DNA of 64,000 nucleotides from Reichenbachiella sp. 5M10 (GCF_002742335.1 NZ_MDGR01000007.1:3228501-3292500); one strand, 5' to 3'. Positions 44,867-54,867 are shown, counted from the first letter of the stretch. Numbers and translations are program-made. The notes: generated from the letters alone by a model not told the origin.

Positions 44867-47800
44867 TTAAAATGTAATGGATGTCCCCACTCTAAAAGTC
44901 CTCGCTTGAGGATACACCCCACGATCGATCGCAATATCGAATGCACTCATCGCACCGATCTCTGGATCCGCACCGCTGTAGTTGGTGAGGGTGATCACGT
45001 TTTCGGCAGACACATAGAACCTCCAGGTGTTGGCGCCTATTCTATCCAGAATACTGCTTGGCAAAGTGTAGCCTACTTGGATGTTTTTCAGTCTCAGATA
45101 GGACCCATCTTCGATGTACAAGTCTGAAACTCTGCTGTTGTTGTTGGTATCGGTCCAGGTGAACCGCGGAGTACTTGTACTAGGGTTGTCCACAGTCCAT
45201 CTGTCCAACATGTCTGTCGGCATGTTGGTATAGCGCAAATCACGTCGCTGCTGGCCTGCAAAAATATCATTGCCCAACGTCCCTGTAAACAGGAAGGAGA
45301 AATCCACTCCTTTGTAATCCAACGAACCATTGAATCCAAAGGTCCAGTCTGGTGTAGGATTTCCGATTTTGGTGCGGTCCTTGTCGTCCAAGATTCCATC
45401 TCCATTGAGGTCTACAAAGCGAACATCCCCTGGCACAGCGTTGGGTTGGAGAGGTTCCCCTTTGGGGCCGATGTGCTGAAACACCTCCGCATTGCTCTGG
45501 AATATACCGTCAGTTTTGTAGCCATAAAAGTAAGAAATAGGCTCTCCCTCGATGGTATTGGTCACAGGCCCTGCTACTGCCCAACTCGCCCCTGGGATGT
45601 TGGCATTGCCCGTCCCGTCTATTTTGAGCATTTCATTCTTGTTGTACGTAGCATTGGCTCCTATCGAGTAGTTCAGCTCTCCAGCCGCATTTCTAAAATC
45701 CAAAGACATCTCTATCCCTTTGTTCTCCACAGACCCTACATTTTGGTAGGGAGGAGCAATACCCGCATGTGGCTGAGTCGGAGGATTGTACAGCAGTTTA
45801 TTGGTCGTCTTGTTGTAGACATCAACTGTCCCCGTCAGACGGTTTTCGAAGAGCCCAAAATCAATCGCCAAATCCAGTTGAATGGATTCCTCCCACTGAA
45901 TGTCTGCATTCGCAGCATAGGCTGGAGATGCGCCCACTCCATAGCCACCATCTAAAGTATAGCCTCGTGTGTAGTTCATCGGCGAAGCATATCTAAATCT
46001 AGGAATGGATTCATTGCCATTGATCCCCCACGAAGCACGGAATTTCAGCAAATTGATTGGCCCTATGTTTTGCATAAATGCCTCATCGCTCAGTACCCAC
46101 GCCACGCCTAAAGATGGGAAGTAGCCGTACTTGTTGTTGTCACCAAACTTGCTCGATCCGTCTCGTCTCAAAATAGCTGTCACAGAATAGCGGTCTTTGA
46201 AATCATAGGTGATTCTACCAAAATACGAATACAGGGCGTCTTCGGTAGCACCTCCCCAAGCATTGGCCACTGTGTCCTGTGCCTGATCGATGTACACGTG
46301 ATCGTAGTCTGTCAACGGCACTTTGTCTTTGGAGCCTCCTACATTTTCCCAAGTCCGCTCTTGTGCAGAGGTCCCAAACAGCACCGAGAAGTTGTGCTCA
46401 TTGATCTTCTTGGAATAGGTAATGGTGTTGTCCCACTGCCAGTTGAACCATCTTTGAGCCTCTTTGCTGACACTGGTTCTTTCGAGATTGCCCTGTGATC
46501 CGTTGAGGTAAAACAGAGGTGTAAAATTACTGTTGATCCCTATCGCCAAATCAATCGAGTAAGCCGTTTTGATGGTCAAGCCCTTGACAGGGATAAACTC
46601 GGCATAAATACCTCCAACCAGTTTGTCTTCATTCCATTCGCCGTGCTGATTGTCTATCAAGGCAATCGGATTGACAATCTCTGATCCTACGTTGGTAGAG
46701 ATCCCATAAGGGAAACCATTGTCTGCATAGAGTACGGGTTCGCTAGCATAGGGACTCTGAGACAAAATATCTGGGTCTTGCTCTGTCAAAGGAGTCAAAG
46801 GATCCAAGTTGAGTGCGGAACTGTATGCTCCACCAAACGAGGTATTGCTCGAGATCCCTCTAGTGGTCTTGTGCGTATAGGCGAGGTTGTTGCCAAAATT
46901 AAACCAAGACGTCACATGCTGTCTAGAATTGAACCTAGCCGTGTATCGGTCGAACTGTGATTTTTCTCCTCCGATGATTCCCTGCTGCGAGAAGGCGGAC
47001 AAGGAAGATGCAAAAGACGACTTTTCAGACCCACCTGTCACTTGTATCTCATGATTACTCATAGGGGCATTTTTCGTGAATAACTCCTCTTGCCAATCGG
47101 TATCATGTGCTGGGAGTTGAGCGAGATCAAAGGGCTCATCCAACCCGCCGTTTCGAGCCCCTTCGTTTTGCATCATGCGGTACTGCTCTGCATTGAGCAT
47201 GTCGATGGTCTTGGCGGCATTTTGCATGCCATAGTAGCCCGAGTAGGTGACGTTCATTCTTCCCTCTTCTCCTGATTTGGTCGTGATCAGTACGACTCCA
47301 TTGGCTGCTCTTGCTCCATAGATCGCTGCAGAAGCCGCATCTTTCAATACATCCATGCTTTCGATATCACCCGGGTTGAGGTAGTCGATCCCCCCGACCA
47401 CCATGCCGTCTACGACATAGATCGGACTGGCATCTCCCGTGGTACCTGCTCCCCTGATTCGTACTGTGGGAGCTTCACCCGGCTGTCCTGACAGGTTGGT
47501 CACCTGGACCCCTGCCGTTCGTCCTTGCAGCGCTTGCTCCACGCGCAAAATTGGTGTCGATGTGATTTGCTTGGCCGACACACTGGCTATGGCTCCAGTC
47601 ACCACTTTTTTACTTTGTGTCCCATAGCCTATCACGACTACCTCTGTGAGTTCGGTCAAAGAAATCTGAAGCTCTGCATCGATGATCGAGCGCCCGCCGA
47701 TAGGTAGCTCCAGCGGCTCATAGCCCACAAAGGAAACGACCACCTTCTCAGCTTCCCCCGAAATACTCAAAGTGTAGCGTCCATCTATATCTGTGACTGT

Positions 47801-47971
47801 ACCGTTGGCCGTCCCTTCGACGATAACCGTCGCGCCAGGGATGGTCTCCCCGTTGGATGCGTCACGGACGACACCCGAAATGCTCCTTCCTTGCGCGAAT
47901 ACTTGAGACGCCATCAAGGTCATCAGCATGACTGCTAAAAAATTCTGTATACGTTTATTCATGTCTTTCAT
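44867..47971 (-). CDS. SusC/RagA-family TonB-dependent glycan transporter (laminarin-type locus)
   Basis: About 1034 residues. The ATG at 47971 (MKDMNKRIQNF) is preferred to an in-frame TTG at 47986. Signal peptide ending VFAQ; carboxypeptidase-regulatory-like domain (ISGVVRDASNGETIPGATV); plug with GQPGEAPTVRIRGAGTTGDASPIYVVDGM and DAASAAIYGARAANGVV; barrel ending VGTSITF. It lies 22 bp after the GH16 stop and 20 bp before SusD, so enzymes and transporter are co-transcribed, a gene order (enzymes first) different from the other two loci. Confidence 0.95.
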   Translation of the reverse strand: MKDMNKRIQNFLAVMLMTLMASQVFAQGRSISGVVRDASNGETIPGATVIVEGTANGTVTDIDGRYTLSISGEAEKVVVSFVGYEPLELPIGGRSIIDAELQISLTELTEVVVIGYGTQSKKVVTGAIASVSAKQITSTPILRVEQALQGRTAGVQVTNLSGQPGEAPTVRIRGAGTTGDASPIYVVDGMVVGGIDYLNPGDIESMDVLKDAASAAIYGARAANGVVLITTKSGEEGRMNVTYSGYYGMQNAAKTIDMLNAEQYRMMQNEGARNGGLDEPFDLAQLPAHDTDWQEELFTKNAPMSNHEIQVTGGSEKSSFASSLSAFSQQGIIGGEKSQFDRYTARFNSRQHVTSWFNFGNNLAYTHKTTRGISSNTSFGGAYSSALNLDPLTPLTEQDPDILSQSPYASEPVLYADNGFPYGISTNVGSEIVNPIALIDNQHGEWNEDKLVGGIYAEFIPVKGLTIKTAYSIDLAIGINSNFTPLFYLNGSQGNLERTSVSKEAQRWFNWQWDNTITYSKKINEHNFSVLFGTSAQERTWENVGGSKDKVPLTDYDHVYIDQAQDTVANAWGGATEDALYSYFGRITYDFKDRYSVTAILRRDGSSKFGDNNKYGYFPSLGVAWVLSDEAFMQNIGPINLLKFRASWGINGNESIPRFRYASPMNYTRGYTLDGGYGVGASPAYAANADIQWEESIQLDLAIDFGLFENRLTGTVDVYNKTTNKLLYNPPTQPHAGIAPPYQNVGSVENKGIEMSLDFRNAAGELNYSIGANATYNKNEMLKIDGTGNANIPGASWAVAGPVTNTIEGEPISYFYGYKTDGIFQSNAEVFQHIGPKGEPLQPNAVPGDVRFVDLNGDGILDDKDRTKIGNPTPDWTFGFNGSLDYKGVDFSFLFTGTLGNDIFAGQQRRDLRYTNMPTDMLDRWTVDNPSTSTPRFTWTDTNNNSRVSDLYIEDGSYLRLKNIQVGYTLPSSILDRIGANTWRFYVSAENVITLTNYSGADPEIGAMSAFDIAIDRGVYPQARTFRVGTSITF

Positions 47972-47993
47972 ATTTGGTTTTGGCAATCAATTC

Positions 47994-48809
47994 TCATTGA
48001 TATACTCTTACATAATCCACTTCCATTGTGACCGGAAGTGCTGCGGGCTCTATGCCCATCAAGCCTCCCCAGTTGCCCCCATAGGCGATGTTCATGATCA
48101 GTCGAAAATACTGGTCATAGGGCCATTGAGCCGATGAAGAGCCTTCGTTTTGATAAGTAAAAAATAACCGCTCATCTACATAGACTCTGTATTCCTCTTC
48201 GTCCCATTCCAAGATGTAGTTGTGAAAAGTAGTATCACAATCTGGTACAGCTATCGCCCTATGCTTTTGTGTACCTTGCGCACCATTGTACATAGCGGTA
48301 TGCGTAGCTGACACAATACTGTCTGGGTCATATCCGACATTCTCCATGATGTCGATCTCACCACTATGTGGCCATCCCCCGTACGTCCATTCGGTCGGGA
48401 GCATCCATAGTGCAGACCAGGTCCCTAGAGCTGAAGGTAGTTTTGCTCTCAACACAAAGCGACCGTATCTCCACCCTCTGTTGCCTGTAGACAACAGTCT
48501 CGCTGAAGTAAATAGGCTATCGCTCACACTATCCTGACGCAATACAATCTTCAATTTGCCCTCTTCCACGTAGGCGTTGGATGGGTCATCGGTGTATTGC
48601 TGCAATTCATTGTTGCCCCAGCCACACGAGCTTGGACAACCATTTCCCAAATCATAGGTCCATTTGGTCGTATCAGGCACCCCCGTGTAATCAAACTCAT
48701 CCGACCACACCAACATGCTGTACTTCTTACCCTTGCTCTCACTAGATGATACACAAGCACCCAAACTGACGAGTCCTACGATCAAAAAGCAATTCAGTCT
48801 ACTCCTCAT
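47994..48809 (-). CDS. GH16 laminarinase-like lipoprotein, short form
   Basis: About 271 residues. The ATG at 48809 (MRSRLNCFLIVG) follows the upstream GH16 stop by 1 bp; a GTG at 48818 would overlap that gene. Lipoprotein signal ends LGAC then VSSSESK. The whole mature protein is a GH16 jelly-roll: LVWSDEFDYTG, WGNNELQQYT, the catalytic GEIDIMENVG (E-x-D-x-x-E), and a C-terminal VDYVRVYQ. These fit subfamily 3 laminarinases that cut beta-1,3-glucan. The tight coupling with the larger GH16 suggests the two act together at the cell surface. Confidence 0.93.
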   Translation of the reverse strand: MRSRLNCFLIVGLVSLGACVSSSESKGKKYSMLVWSDEFDYTGVPDTTKWTYDLGNGCPSSCGWGNNELQQYTDDPSNAYVEEGKLKIVLRQDSVSDSLFTSARLLSTGNRGWRYGRFVLRAKLPSALGTWSALWMLPTEWTYGGWPHSGEIDIMENVGYDPDSIVSATHTAMYNGAQGTQKHRAIAVPDCDTTFHNYILEWDEEEYRVYVDERLFFTYQNEGSSSAQWPYDQYFRLIMNIAYGGNWGGLMGIEPAALPVTMEVDYVRVYQ

Positions 48810-48810
48810 T

Positions 48811-49923
48811 TTACTCACTCTTTTGAAACATCCTGATGTAGTCCACCTTCATCGTCTGTGGAAACACCGTCGATGCATTTGGACTTCCAGGCCAGTTGCC
48901 TCCTACGGCGATATTCATGATGAAGAAATAATCATGGTGAAACTCACTCAGCTCATCTGACGTGGTATCAATTACATTGAACTGCTTGTCGTCGACATAC
49001 CAAGTGATTTTACTCTCATCCCATACGATCGAAAACACATGGTATTCGTCCGCAAAAACCCCAGATGACAGTTTGGTTCCTTTGCCATAGCTGGCATAGT
49101 TGCCTCCATGCTCCCAGTGGACAGTCCCGTGGACTTCATCATCTCTGTCCGTGCCACCGACCAACTCCATGATGTCGATCTCCCCACAAGCCGGCCAAGT
49201 GACAGTCTGATAATTGGCGCCTAGCATCCATAGTGCCGGCCACAGACCCTGTCCTTTGGGCAACAAAGCTCTAATGTCTACTCTCCCGTAAGTGAACTCT
49301 TGCTTCTTGGCAGTCACCAATCTCGACGAAGTATACTCTCGTCCCTGAAAAGATTCCTTCTTGGCTGTGATGGTCAATACCCCTTCGCCAACCGTCGTGT
49401 TTTCTTGACGATAATACTGAAGCTCGTTGTTGCCCCAGCCGTTGCTGCCAGTCCCTGTCTCATAGCTCCAATCCGAACTATTGAGACTAGTCCCGTTGAA
49501 CTCATCGTGCCACACCAGATCCATCCCTTCGTACGATGTAGGAGTCGAATACCCATCTTCCAGGTCGATAGGACCTCCTTCTTCTCCAATTTGAATGTTG
49601 ACTTCTTGTGTTTTGCTGATATAGCGCCCTGACTCCCCATAGGCTCTCACCTCAATCTCGTAGATGCCAAACGCCGTATAGGTATACGTCAATTTGCCAT
49701 CCAAGCTAAATTCGTAGGAGTCTGGATCTTCGCCCATATAATACTGATACTGGGTCACATTGTCGCCCGTAGCGAGGACATCGACTCGCCCAGATAGGTC
49801 ATCGGCGATGGTCACTTCAACGTCTAGATTGGAAGGATTGGTCAAATCTGTTTGCCCCTCCTCTTCTTCACAAGAAAACAGAAATAGGAAGGCCATCAAT
49901 AGAGGTATGTAGAATCTCATCAT
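48811..49923 (-). CDS. GH16 laminarinase-like lipoprotein with N-terminal beta domain
   Basis: 370 residues. Lipoprotein signal MMRFYIPLLMAFLFLFSC then EEEEGQ. An N-terminal PKD/Ig-like domain (about 30-115, LTYTYTAFGIYEIEVRAYG) is followed by an acidic-Gly linker and the GH16 domain (about 130-370: DLVWHDEFNGTSLN, WGNNELQYYRQEN, catalytic GEIDIMELVGG, WYVDDKQFNV, VDYIRMFQ). It should cut laminarin or mixed-linkage glucan at the surface. It lies 66 bp after the PKD lipoprotein and is followed at once by the second GH16. Confidence 0.93.
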   Translation of the reverse strand: MMRFYIPLLMAFLFLFSCEEEEGQTDLTNPSNLDVEVTIADDLSGRVDVLATGDNVTQYQYYMGEDPDSYEFSLDGKLTYTYTAFGIYEIEVRAYGESGRYISKTQEVNIQIGEEGGPIDLEDGYSTPTSYEGMDLVWHDEFNGTSLNSSDWSYETGTGSNGWGNNELQYYRQENTTVGEGVLTITAKKESFQGREYTSSRLVTAKKQEFTYGRVDIRALLPKGQGLWPALWMLGANYQTVTWPACGEIDIMELVGGTDRDDEVHGTVHWEHGGNYASYGKGTKLSSGVFADEYHVFSIVWDESKITWYVDDKQFNVIDTTSDELSEFHHDYFFIMNIAVGGNWPGSPNASTVFPQTMKVDYIRMFQKSE

Positions 49924-49989
49924 CGGATTGAATTTAAAAATGAAGCAGTGTACACGCTTGTGTACACTGCTGTATGTGCAGAGTGAATA

Positions 49990-51423
49990 TTATTCTAGAA
50001 TGATATCATCAAAGTAGTGTACACGTGCACCCTCTTTGTTCACCGTTTGGAAATCAAAAAACAATGCCATGACATCCCACTTTTCTGTGTCTTCTGCTGC
50101 GAAAGTAAAGCTCAGCTCTTCCCACTCATTGGCGACTGTAGTTGTCACATCGATCTCCTTGTTGTCCGCAGCGTTTGCGCTACTTTCCAATTTGAACTTC
50201 ACGATGGTACCCGCCGCTGGAGAGTAGACTTTCATTTTGAAGGTTTGCTTGGTACTGAAATCTACCTTTCCTCCTAGGTTGGTCGAAATCCCTGACCAAC
50301 CTTCTGCACCATCAGTTTCGTCTACTTGACCTACTTTGGCCGAAGTATTGATACCGCCTGATACTGGGTTGTCAACGATACTCGGTGAGGCACTTCCAAA
50401 TCCACCAAAGCTAAATGCATCAGACTCTAGGTCAATGTTCACTGCATCAATCACAGTCTCTACCTCTTCGACTTCTTCTTTCACTCCCATTGCAGGCTCA
50501 TCTGCTGCGTTGGCATAACTCACGTAAATCGCTCTCCAATATTCGGCCTCATATTGAAACCCTATCGTCAAGGTATCCACCCCTGAATCTCCTCCATCAG
50601 CCAAAACAGCCGAAAATGAAGTACTAGAAGGAGGTGTAGTTCCTTTGGGATTGTAAGTAGTAGACCCCAACTTGTACAAGCCCATCCATGCACCTGCACC
50701 TGTAAGTGTAATCGTGCCTTCCGATGAGCTATACTCATAACTATGGGTATCAGAAGATAACCATGCACTGTAGTCTACCCCATCGACAGTCAGATTAGCT
50801 GCGGACTCCTCGACACAGTTCTCGTTCAAGTCTGCCTTGTCAGACTCTGCATAATAATCAGCTTCACCCCAGAAAGTGCCAGCGGCTTGGTATTCGAAGG
50901 TTCCATCTCTGTGGTAGGTAAACTCGTCATCAAACAAACAATTTCTTGATCCGTCATTGCTCAAAGTCCACCATGAGTACCAAGTAGCTTCTGCCGGGCC
51001 TATCCCCAGTGCGGCTCCTTCTCTTAACAGCTTCCACGTCTTTGATGTAACTCCTGACAACAGTGTCAATTGCTCGTCTGGATCCGTCACGGTCACGTCT
51101 GAAGAAAACTCGGCTTCAACACCCGCATCGTTGGCAGCTGTCAAAGTCACCGTATATGTACCACCTGCGAGATACGTGTAGACTGGATTCTCCTCGGTAG
51201 AGGTGCCCACCTCATCACCGAAATCCCAAGTATAGCTCGTGGCATTTTGAGAGAAATTGCTAAAAGTCGCTTCAAAGAAATCCGCTTCGTCTATCTCTAC
51301 TTGAAAGCTGGCTATCGGGTCTTTTGCTTCGGGTTCGCCCCCATCATCGGTAGAACATCCCATCATAACAATGCCCATGATCATCATTGACATGAGTCCG
51401 TAAATTAGTCTTGTTTTTTTCAT
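49990..51423 (-). CDS. PKD-domain surface lipoprotein with C-terminal CBM-like module
   Basis: 477 residues. Lipoprotein signal (MKKTRLIYGLMSMMIMGIVMMGC then STDDGGE), PKD domain about 38-112 (SYTWDFGDEVGTSTEENP, YTYLAGGTYTVTLTAAND), then a domain with SKTWKLL and RNCLFDDEFTYHRDG shared with the region A lipoprotein at 5139-6137, an acidic Glu/Val hinge near 315-325, and a C-terminal beta-sandwich (about 330-477, SVD/PVSGGINTSAKVGQ...RVHYFDDIILE) of the CBM4-like type seen in laminarin-binding proteins. First gene of the leftward operon; a glucan-binding role on the surface is inferred. Confidence 0.8.
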   Translation of the reverse strand: MKKTRLIYGLMSMMIMGIVMMGCSTDDGGEPEAKDPIASFQVEIDEADFFEATFSNFSQNATSYTWDFGDEVGTSTEENPVYTYLAGGTYTVTLTAANDAGVEAEFSSDVTVTDPDEQLTLLSGVTSKTWKLLREGAALGIGPAEATWYSWWTLSNDGSRNCLFDDEFTYHRDGTFEYQAAGTFWGEADYYAESDKADLNENCVEESAANLTVDGVDYSAWLSSDTHSYEYSSSEGTITLTGAGAWMGLYKLGSTTYNPKGTTPPSSTSFSAVLADGGDSGVDTLTIGFQYEAEYWRAIYVSYANAADEPAMGVKEEVEEVETVIDAVNIDLESDAFSFGGFGSASPSIVDNPVSGGINTSAKVGQVDETDGAEGWSGISTNLGGKVDFSTKQTFKMKVYSPAAGTIVKFKLESSANAADNKEIDVTTTVANEWEELSFTFAAEDTEKWDVMALFFDFQTVNKEGARVHYFDDIILE

Positions 51424-51550
51424 GCTTAGAAAATTTAGTTTTAGTAATTGCTCTTGTCAGAGAAGTCGAAAGTCTTTCGGTTTTCGCTTCATCCATGGTT
51501 ACAATTATGAGAAACTAAATCGCATCGCGTCAAAATACAGCCTGCACAAT

Positions 51551-51581
51551 AATACATCAATGCCAAAAATAGAATACATCA
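51551..51581. promoter_or_regulatory. Candidate operator: two AATACATCA copies spaced 22 bp
   Basis: AATACATCA at 51551-51559 and again at 51573-51581, both followed by A. Start-to-start distance is 22 bp, about two helical turns, as expected for sites bound by a dimer or tandem protomers on one face of DNA. They lie between the divergent PKD lipoprotein and regulator genes. The reverse complement TGATGTATT occurs twice before the GH3 gene. Confidence 0.6.
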
Positions 51582-51668
51582 AAAACTCATCAACAGGTGC
51601 TAATAATAGCTTTTAAAGCAAATAATACACATATTTATCATGAAAGATTAATTTACATTTTCCCGACA

Positions 51669-54596
51669 ATGAACAAAGTGACTACATCACAGCTGTGCTC
51701 CTTCCTGTTATTCCTATCCATTTTCAGCCATTCGGCTATTGCCCATGATTACAAGGGGGTTCCTTTCATCACTACCTATTCTCCCAAAGAATACGAAGCG
51801 GGCATGCAAAACAACGACCTCCTCCAAGACCAAAGAGGTCTCATCTATATCGCCAACAACTACGGGCTGCTCGAATACGACGGCAGTCGCTGGCGTATCT
51901 ACTCCGTCAGCAACGGTACCAAGGTAAGATCCGTCTCCTTGCATGCCAACGGCAGCATATATGTAGGCGCTCAAAATCAGTTTGGCTATTTTTTTCCCAA
52001 TCCAGAAGGCAGGATGACCTACCACTCTCTCTCCGACTTACTCCCCAGTCCTCAGCAGCAAGTCGGAGAGGTTTGGAAATGCTACGTCATCGAAGAAAAC
52101 ATCTACTTCTGCACCGACACCCACATCTACAAATACGACGGAGAGACAGTCACTATTGAAGCACAAGACATTGAAATCGGGTCGTCTTTTGTCGCCAACA
52201 ATCAGCTTTATATTTATCAAGAAAACAAAGGATTGACCTTCATCGAGAAAGGCCATCAAATCATGGTCTATGGCAGTGAAGTATTCTCAGACCAGCGCAT
52301 CGCAGGCTTGATCCCCTTGGCCAACGACAGGCTATTGGTATGTACCGAAGAGCATGGACTCTACTATTACAACGGCAGCAAATTCGAAACATGGAAAGTA
52401 GACGCCAACCACGTATTGCGCTCCGTCTTTATCCAAACAGTACTCCCCCTGTCCAACCATATGCTGGCTATAGGCACGCGTAGCAACGGCATTTTCCTTA
52501 TCAGCAATGAAGGTGAAATTCTTTCGAAGCTGGACAAAGAAAGGGGATTCAACAACAAAACCATCTTTGGTCTGATGGAGGACGAGTTTGGCAACCTATG
52601 GGTCGGACAAAACAACGGACTGGCCAAAATCGAACTCTCCTCTCCTTTCACATACATCAACCAACAATTCGATCTCGAAGGCGCAGGATACTGCAGCTAC
52701 TCCAACCAAGATGGGCTCTATCTAGGGACCAACAACGGGCTCTACTTGATCAACAACAAAAAGACCCCTCCCTATACCCTCAACGACTACCACACAAGCA
52801 AGCCCATGAATGGACAAATCTATTCGATCCGAGGATTTGAAAACAAAATTCTACTTGGTCATGAAGATGGCGCTACTTTCTTGGACCAAGGAGTGGCCGA
52901 CCGGTTTTCGACGACCGAAGGTGCTTGGAAGTTCATCGTCCCTCAAAACAACCCCTCGCTACTCCTAGAGGGCAATTACTTGGGCATGAAAGTCTACCAC
53001 AAGCAAAACGAACAATGGAAAAGCGAAGGCTTACTCGATGGACTCAGGGAGTCCTCCCGCGTATTTATCGAAGACGTGGATGGATCGATATGGATGACGC
53101 ATGGCTACAAGGGGGTATTCAAAATCTACCCCGCAGCAGACTACAGCAAAATCGACTCAGTCCGGTTCTATGATGACAGAAATGGTTTTGCCACCAATCG
53201 ACTCATCAATATCTTTAGCATCAACAACGAAAACATCTTCTGCTCGGGCCAAGGGATCTACCGCTACGACAAAGAGCACGACTCCTTTGTCTTACACGAC
53301 AAATTCACCGCGCTGTTTGGACCCAAAATCCACATTCGTGAAATGCAAGAAGATGCCAACGGCAACATCTACTTCATCGCGTCGAATTTTTCGGGTGTCC
53401 TGATCAAAGACAAATTCAACAACTACAGCATGGACACCAAAGTATTCAACAAAATCCACAGCAAATTGAACGACGACTTGGAAGACATCTCAGTATTGGA
53501 TTTTGGCAATGTACTATTCGGTGCTCACGAAGGCTTCATTCATTTTGACCCACAAAAAAAATCGATCCTATTAAACCCCATCAAAGTATTGATTCGCCGT
53601 GTTTTTTCGACCAATGATGACCGAATCCTCTTCGATGGGAGTTTCCAAAAAGATGGCAAAATAGTAACCAATCAGCCGACCCATTCGGATCCCGAGTTTA
53701 GCTACGACACAAACTCCGTCCTCTTCCAGTTCAGCTCTACTTTCATAGACGAGGACATGAAAACAGAATACAGCTACCGCCTCGAGGGATTCGAGAAAGA
53801 CTGGTCACTATGGACAACCAATACCGAAAAAGAATACACCAATCTACGAGAAGGGGCTTACGAATTCATCGTCAAAGCCAAAAACATCTATGACGTAGAA
53901 AGCGAAGTGGCTCGTTTTCGATTCAGCATCAACCCTCCATGGTACCGCACCAAGTTGGCCTATGTGCTATTCTTCATCCTCTTCGCGGGAAGCATCAGTG
54001 CCATCATCATTTCCCAAAACCTGGTCCACAAAAAAGAAAAAAAGGTCATGAAAATGACTCAGAAAAGAGAACTCATACGCAAAGACAACGAAATGGTCGA
54101 ACTATCCGAAAAATCAAAAACGGAGATCATGAAGCTCAAAAATGAAAACTTAGAACTAGAGATCAATACCAAAAACAAAGAGCTGGCCAGTTCTACCATG
54201 AACTTGATTGACAAAAACCAACTGCTATCAGGACTCAAAAACGACATCAAACAAATCCTAGACCAAGACAAGAAAAATAGCAACACCCGAGCCCTCAAAG
54301 AAATGCTAAAAAAGATCGACCGCAGCATATCACATGATGATGAATGGGAGCATTTCCAACAGTACTTTGATCAAGTACACGGAGATTTCACCACGCGGCT
54401 CAGGCAGGAGTACGCCAACCTATCTCCGCAAGAGGTCAAGCTATCCAACTATCTCCGAATGAGTCTCTCTACCAAGGAGATTGCACAATTGATGAATATC
54501 ACGACCAGAGGAGTAGAAATCGCCCGGTACAGGCTGAGAAAAAAATTGAACCTAGACAGAGAAGTCAACCTATCGGAGTTCATAGGGAGGTTTTAG
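51669..54596 (+). CDS. Membrane-spanning propeller/Y_Y_Y regulator with LuxR-type HTH
   Basis: About 975 residues. The ATG at 51669 gives a signal peptide (MNKVTTSQLCSFLLFLSIFS...IAH); upstream frames lack sense. A periplasmic beta-propeller (LLQDQRGLIYIANNYGLLEYDG, NLWVGQNNGLAKIE repeats) leads to a Y_Y_Y domain (about 682-757, FEKDWSLWTTNTEKEYTNLREGAYEF), a membrane helix (about 762-786), a Lys/Glu-rich coiled coil (about 791-860), and a C-terminal LuxR-type helix-turn-helix (about 918-965, LSPQEVKLSNYLRMSLSTKEIAQLMNIT). No kinase, ATPase or receiver domain is present, so it is a one-component membrane regulator unlike the two HTCS proteins in this window. It probably senses a laminari-oligosaccharide and controls the divergent operon and GH3. 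Confidence 0.9.
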   Translation: MNKVTTSQLCSFLLFLSIFSHSAIAHDYKGVPFITTYSPKEYEAGMQNNDLLQDQRGLIYIANNYGLLEYDGSRWRIYSVSNGTKVRSVSLHANGSIYVGAQNQFGYFFPNPEGRMTYHSLSDLLPSPQQQVGEVWKCYVIEENIYFCTDTHIYKYDGETVTIEAQDIEIGSSFVANNQLYIYQENKGLTFIEKGHQIMVYGSEVFSDQRIAGLIPLANDRLLVCTEEHGLYYYNGSKFETWKVDANHVLRSVFIQTVLPLSNHMLAIGTRSNGIFLISNEGEILSKLDKERGFNNKTIFGLMEDEFGNLWVGQNNGLAKIELSSPFTYINQQFDLEGAGYCSYSNQDGLYLGTNNGLYLINNKKTPPYTLNDYHTSKPMNGQIYSIRGFENKILLGHEDGATFLDQGVADRFSTTEGAWKFIVPQNNPSLLLEGNYLGMKVYHKQNEQWKSEGLLDGLRESSRVFIEDVDGSIWMTHGYKGVFKIYPAADYSKIDSVRFYDDRNGFATNRLINIFSINNENIFCSGQGIYRYDKEHDSFVLHDKFTALFGPKIHIREMQEDANGNIYFIASNFSGVLIKDKFNNYSMDTKVFNKIHSKLNDDLEDISVLDFGNVLFGAHEGFIHFDPQKKSILLNPIKVLIRRVFSTNDDRILFDGSFQKDGKIVTNQPTHSDPEFSYDTNSVLFQFSSTFIDEDMKTEYSYRLEGFEKDWSLWTTNTEKEYTNLREGAYEFIVKAKNIYDVESEVARFRFSINPPWYRTKLAYVLFFILFAGSISAIIISQNLVHKKEKKVMKMTQKRELIRKDNEMVELSEKSKTEIMKLKNENLELEINTKNKELASSTMNLIDKNQLLSGLKNDIKQILDQDKKNSNTRALKEMLKKIDRSISHDDEWEHFQQYFDQVHGDFTTRLRQEYANLSPQEVKLSNYLRMSLSTKEIAQLMNITTRGVEIARYRLRKKLNLDREVNLSEFIGRF

Positions 54597-54858
54597 AGAG
54601 TTGCGGCAGTACCCAACTTCGTGTAGTAGAACTACCCCTAGACCCACCAAAGCGCTGCAGCCCCTACAACTAACCACTCGACAGACTGCAAAGACCTCTC
54701 AATAGACCGCATAACGAACACTACGGACTGCAGAACCTTTGGGCAGTAGAGCCTGCATCCTCCTAGAAAGAATGGACGGTTTATAGCTGACGGGAGCTCG
54801 TGCCACGACGATCATCCACGCCTCTTGATGTAGGCCCTGACGCTCTCCTACGAATTAA
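54597..54858. other. Intergenic stretch after the regulator
   Basis: About 260 bp with no gene I can support. A 47-codon minus-strand open stretch (from about 54850 to a stop at 54699) has no plausible start or known motif. A short inverted repeat GTAGG/CCTAC lies near 54830-54850. No U-rich terminator hairpin was found for the regulator. Confidence 0.3.
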
Positions 54859-54867
54859 TGATGTATT
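54859..54867. promoter_or_regulatory. Candidate operator copy upstream of GH3 (distal)
   Basis: TGATGTATT, exact reverse complement of the AATACATCA repeats before the regulator gene. It lies 232 bp upstream of the GH3 start codon. Confidence 0.5.

Noticed and set aside
54699-54850. 47-codon open stretch on the minus strand
   Set aside because: No convincing start, no recognised motif, no neighbouring partner; left as unassigned intergenic DNA.
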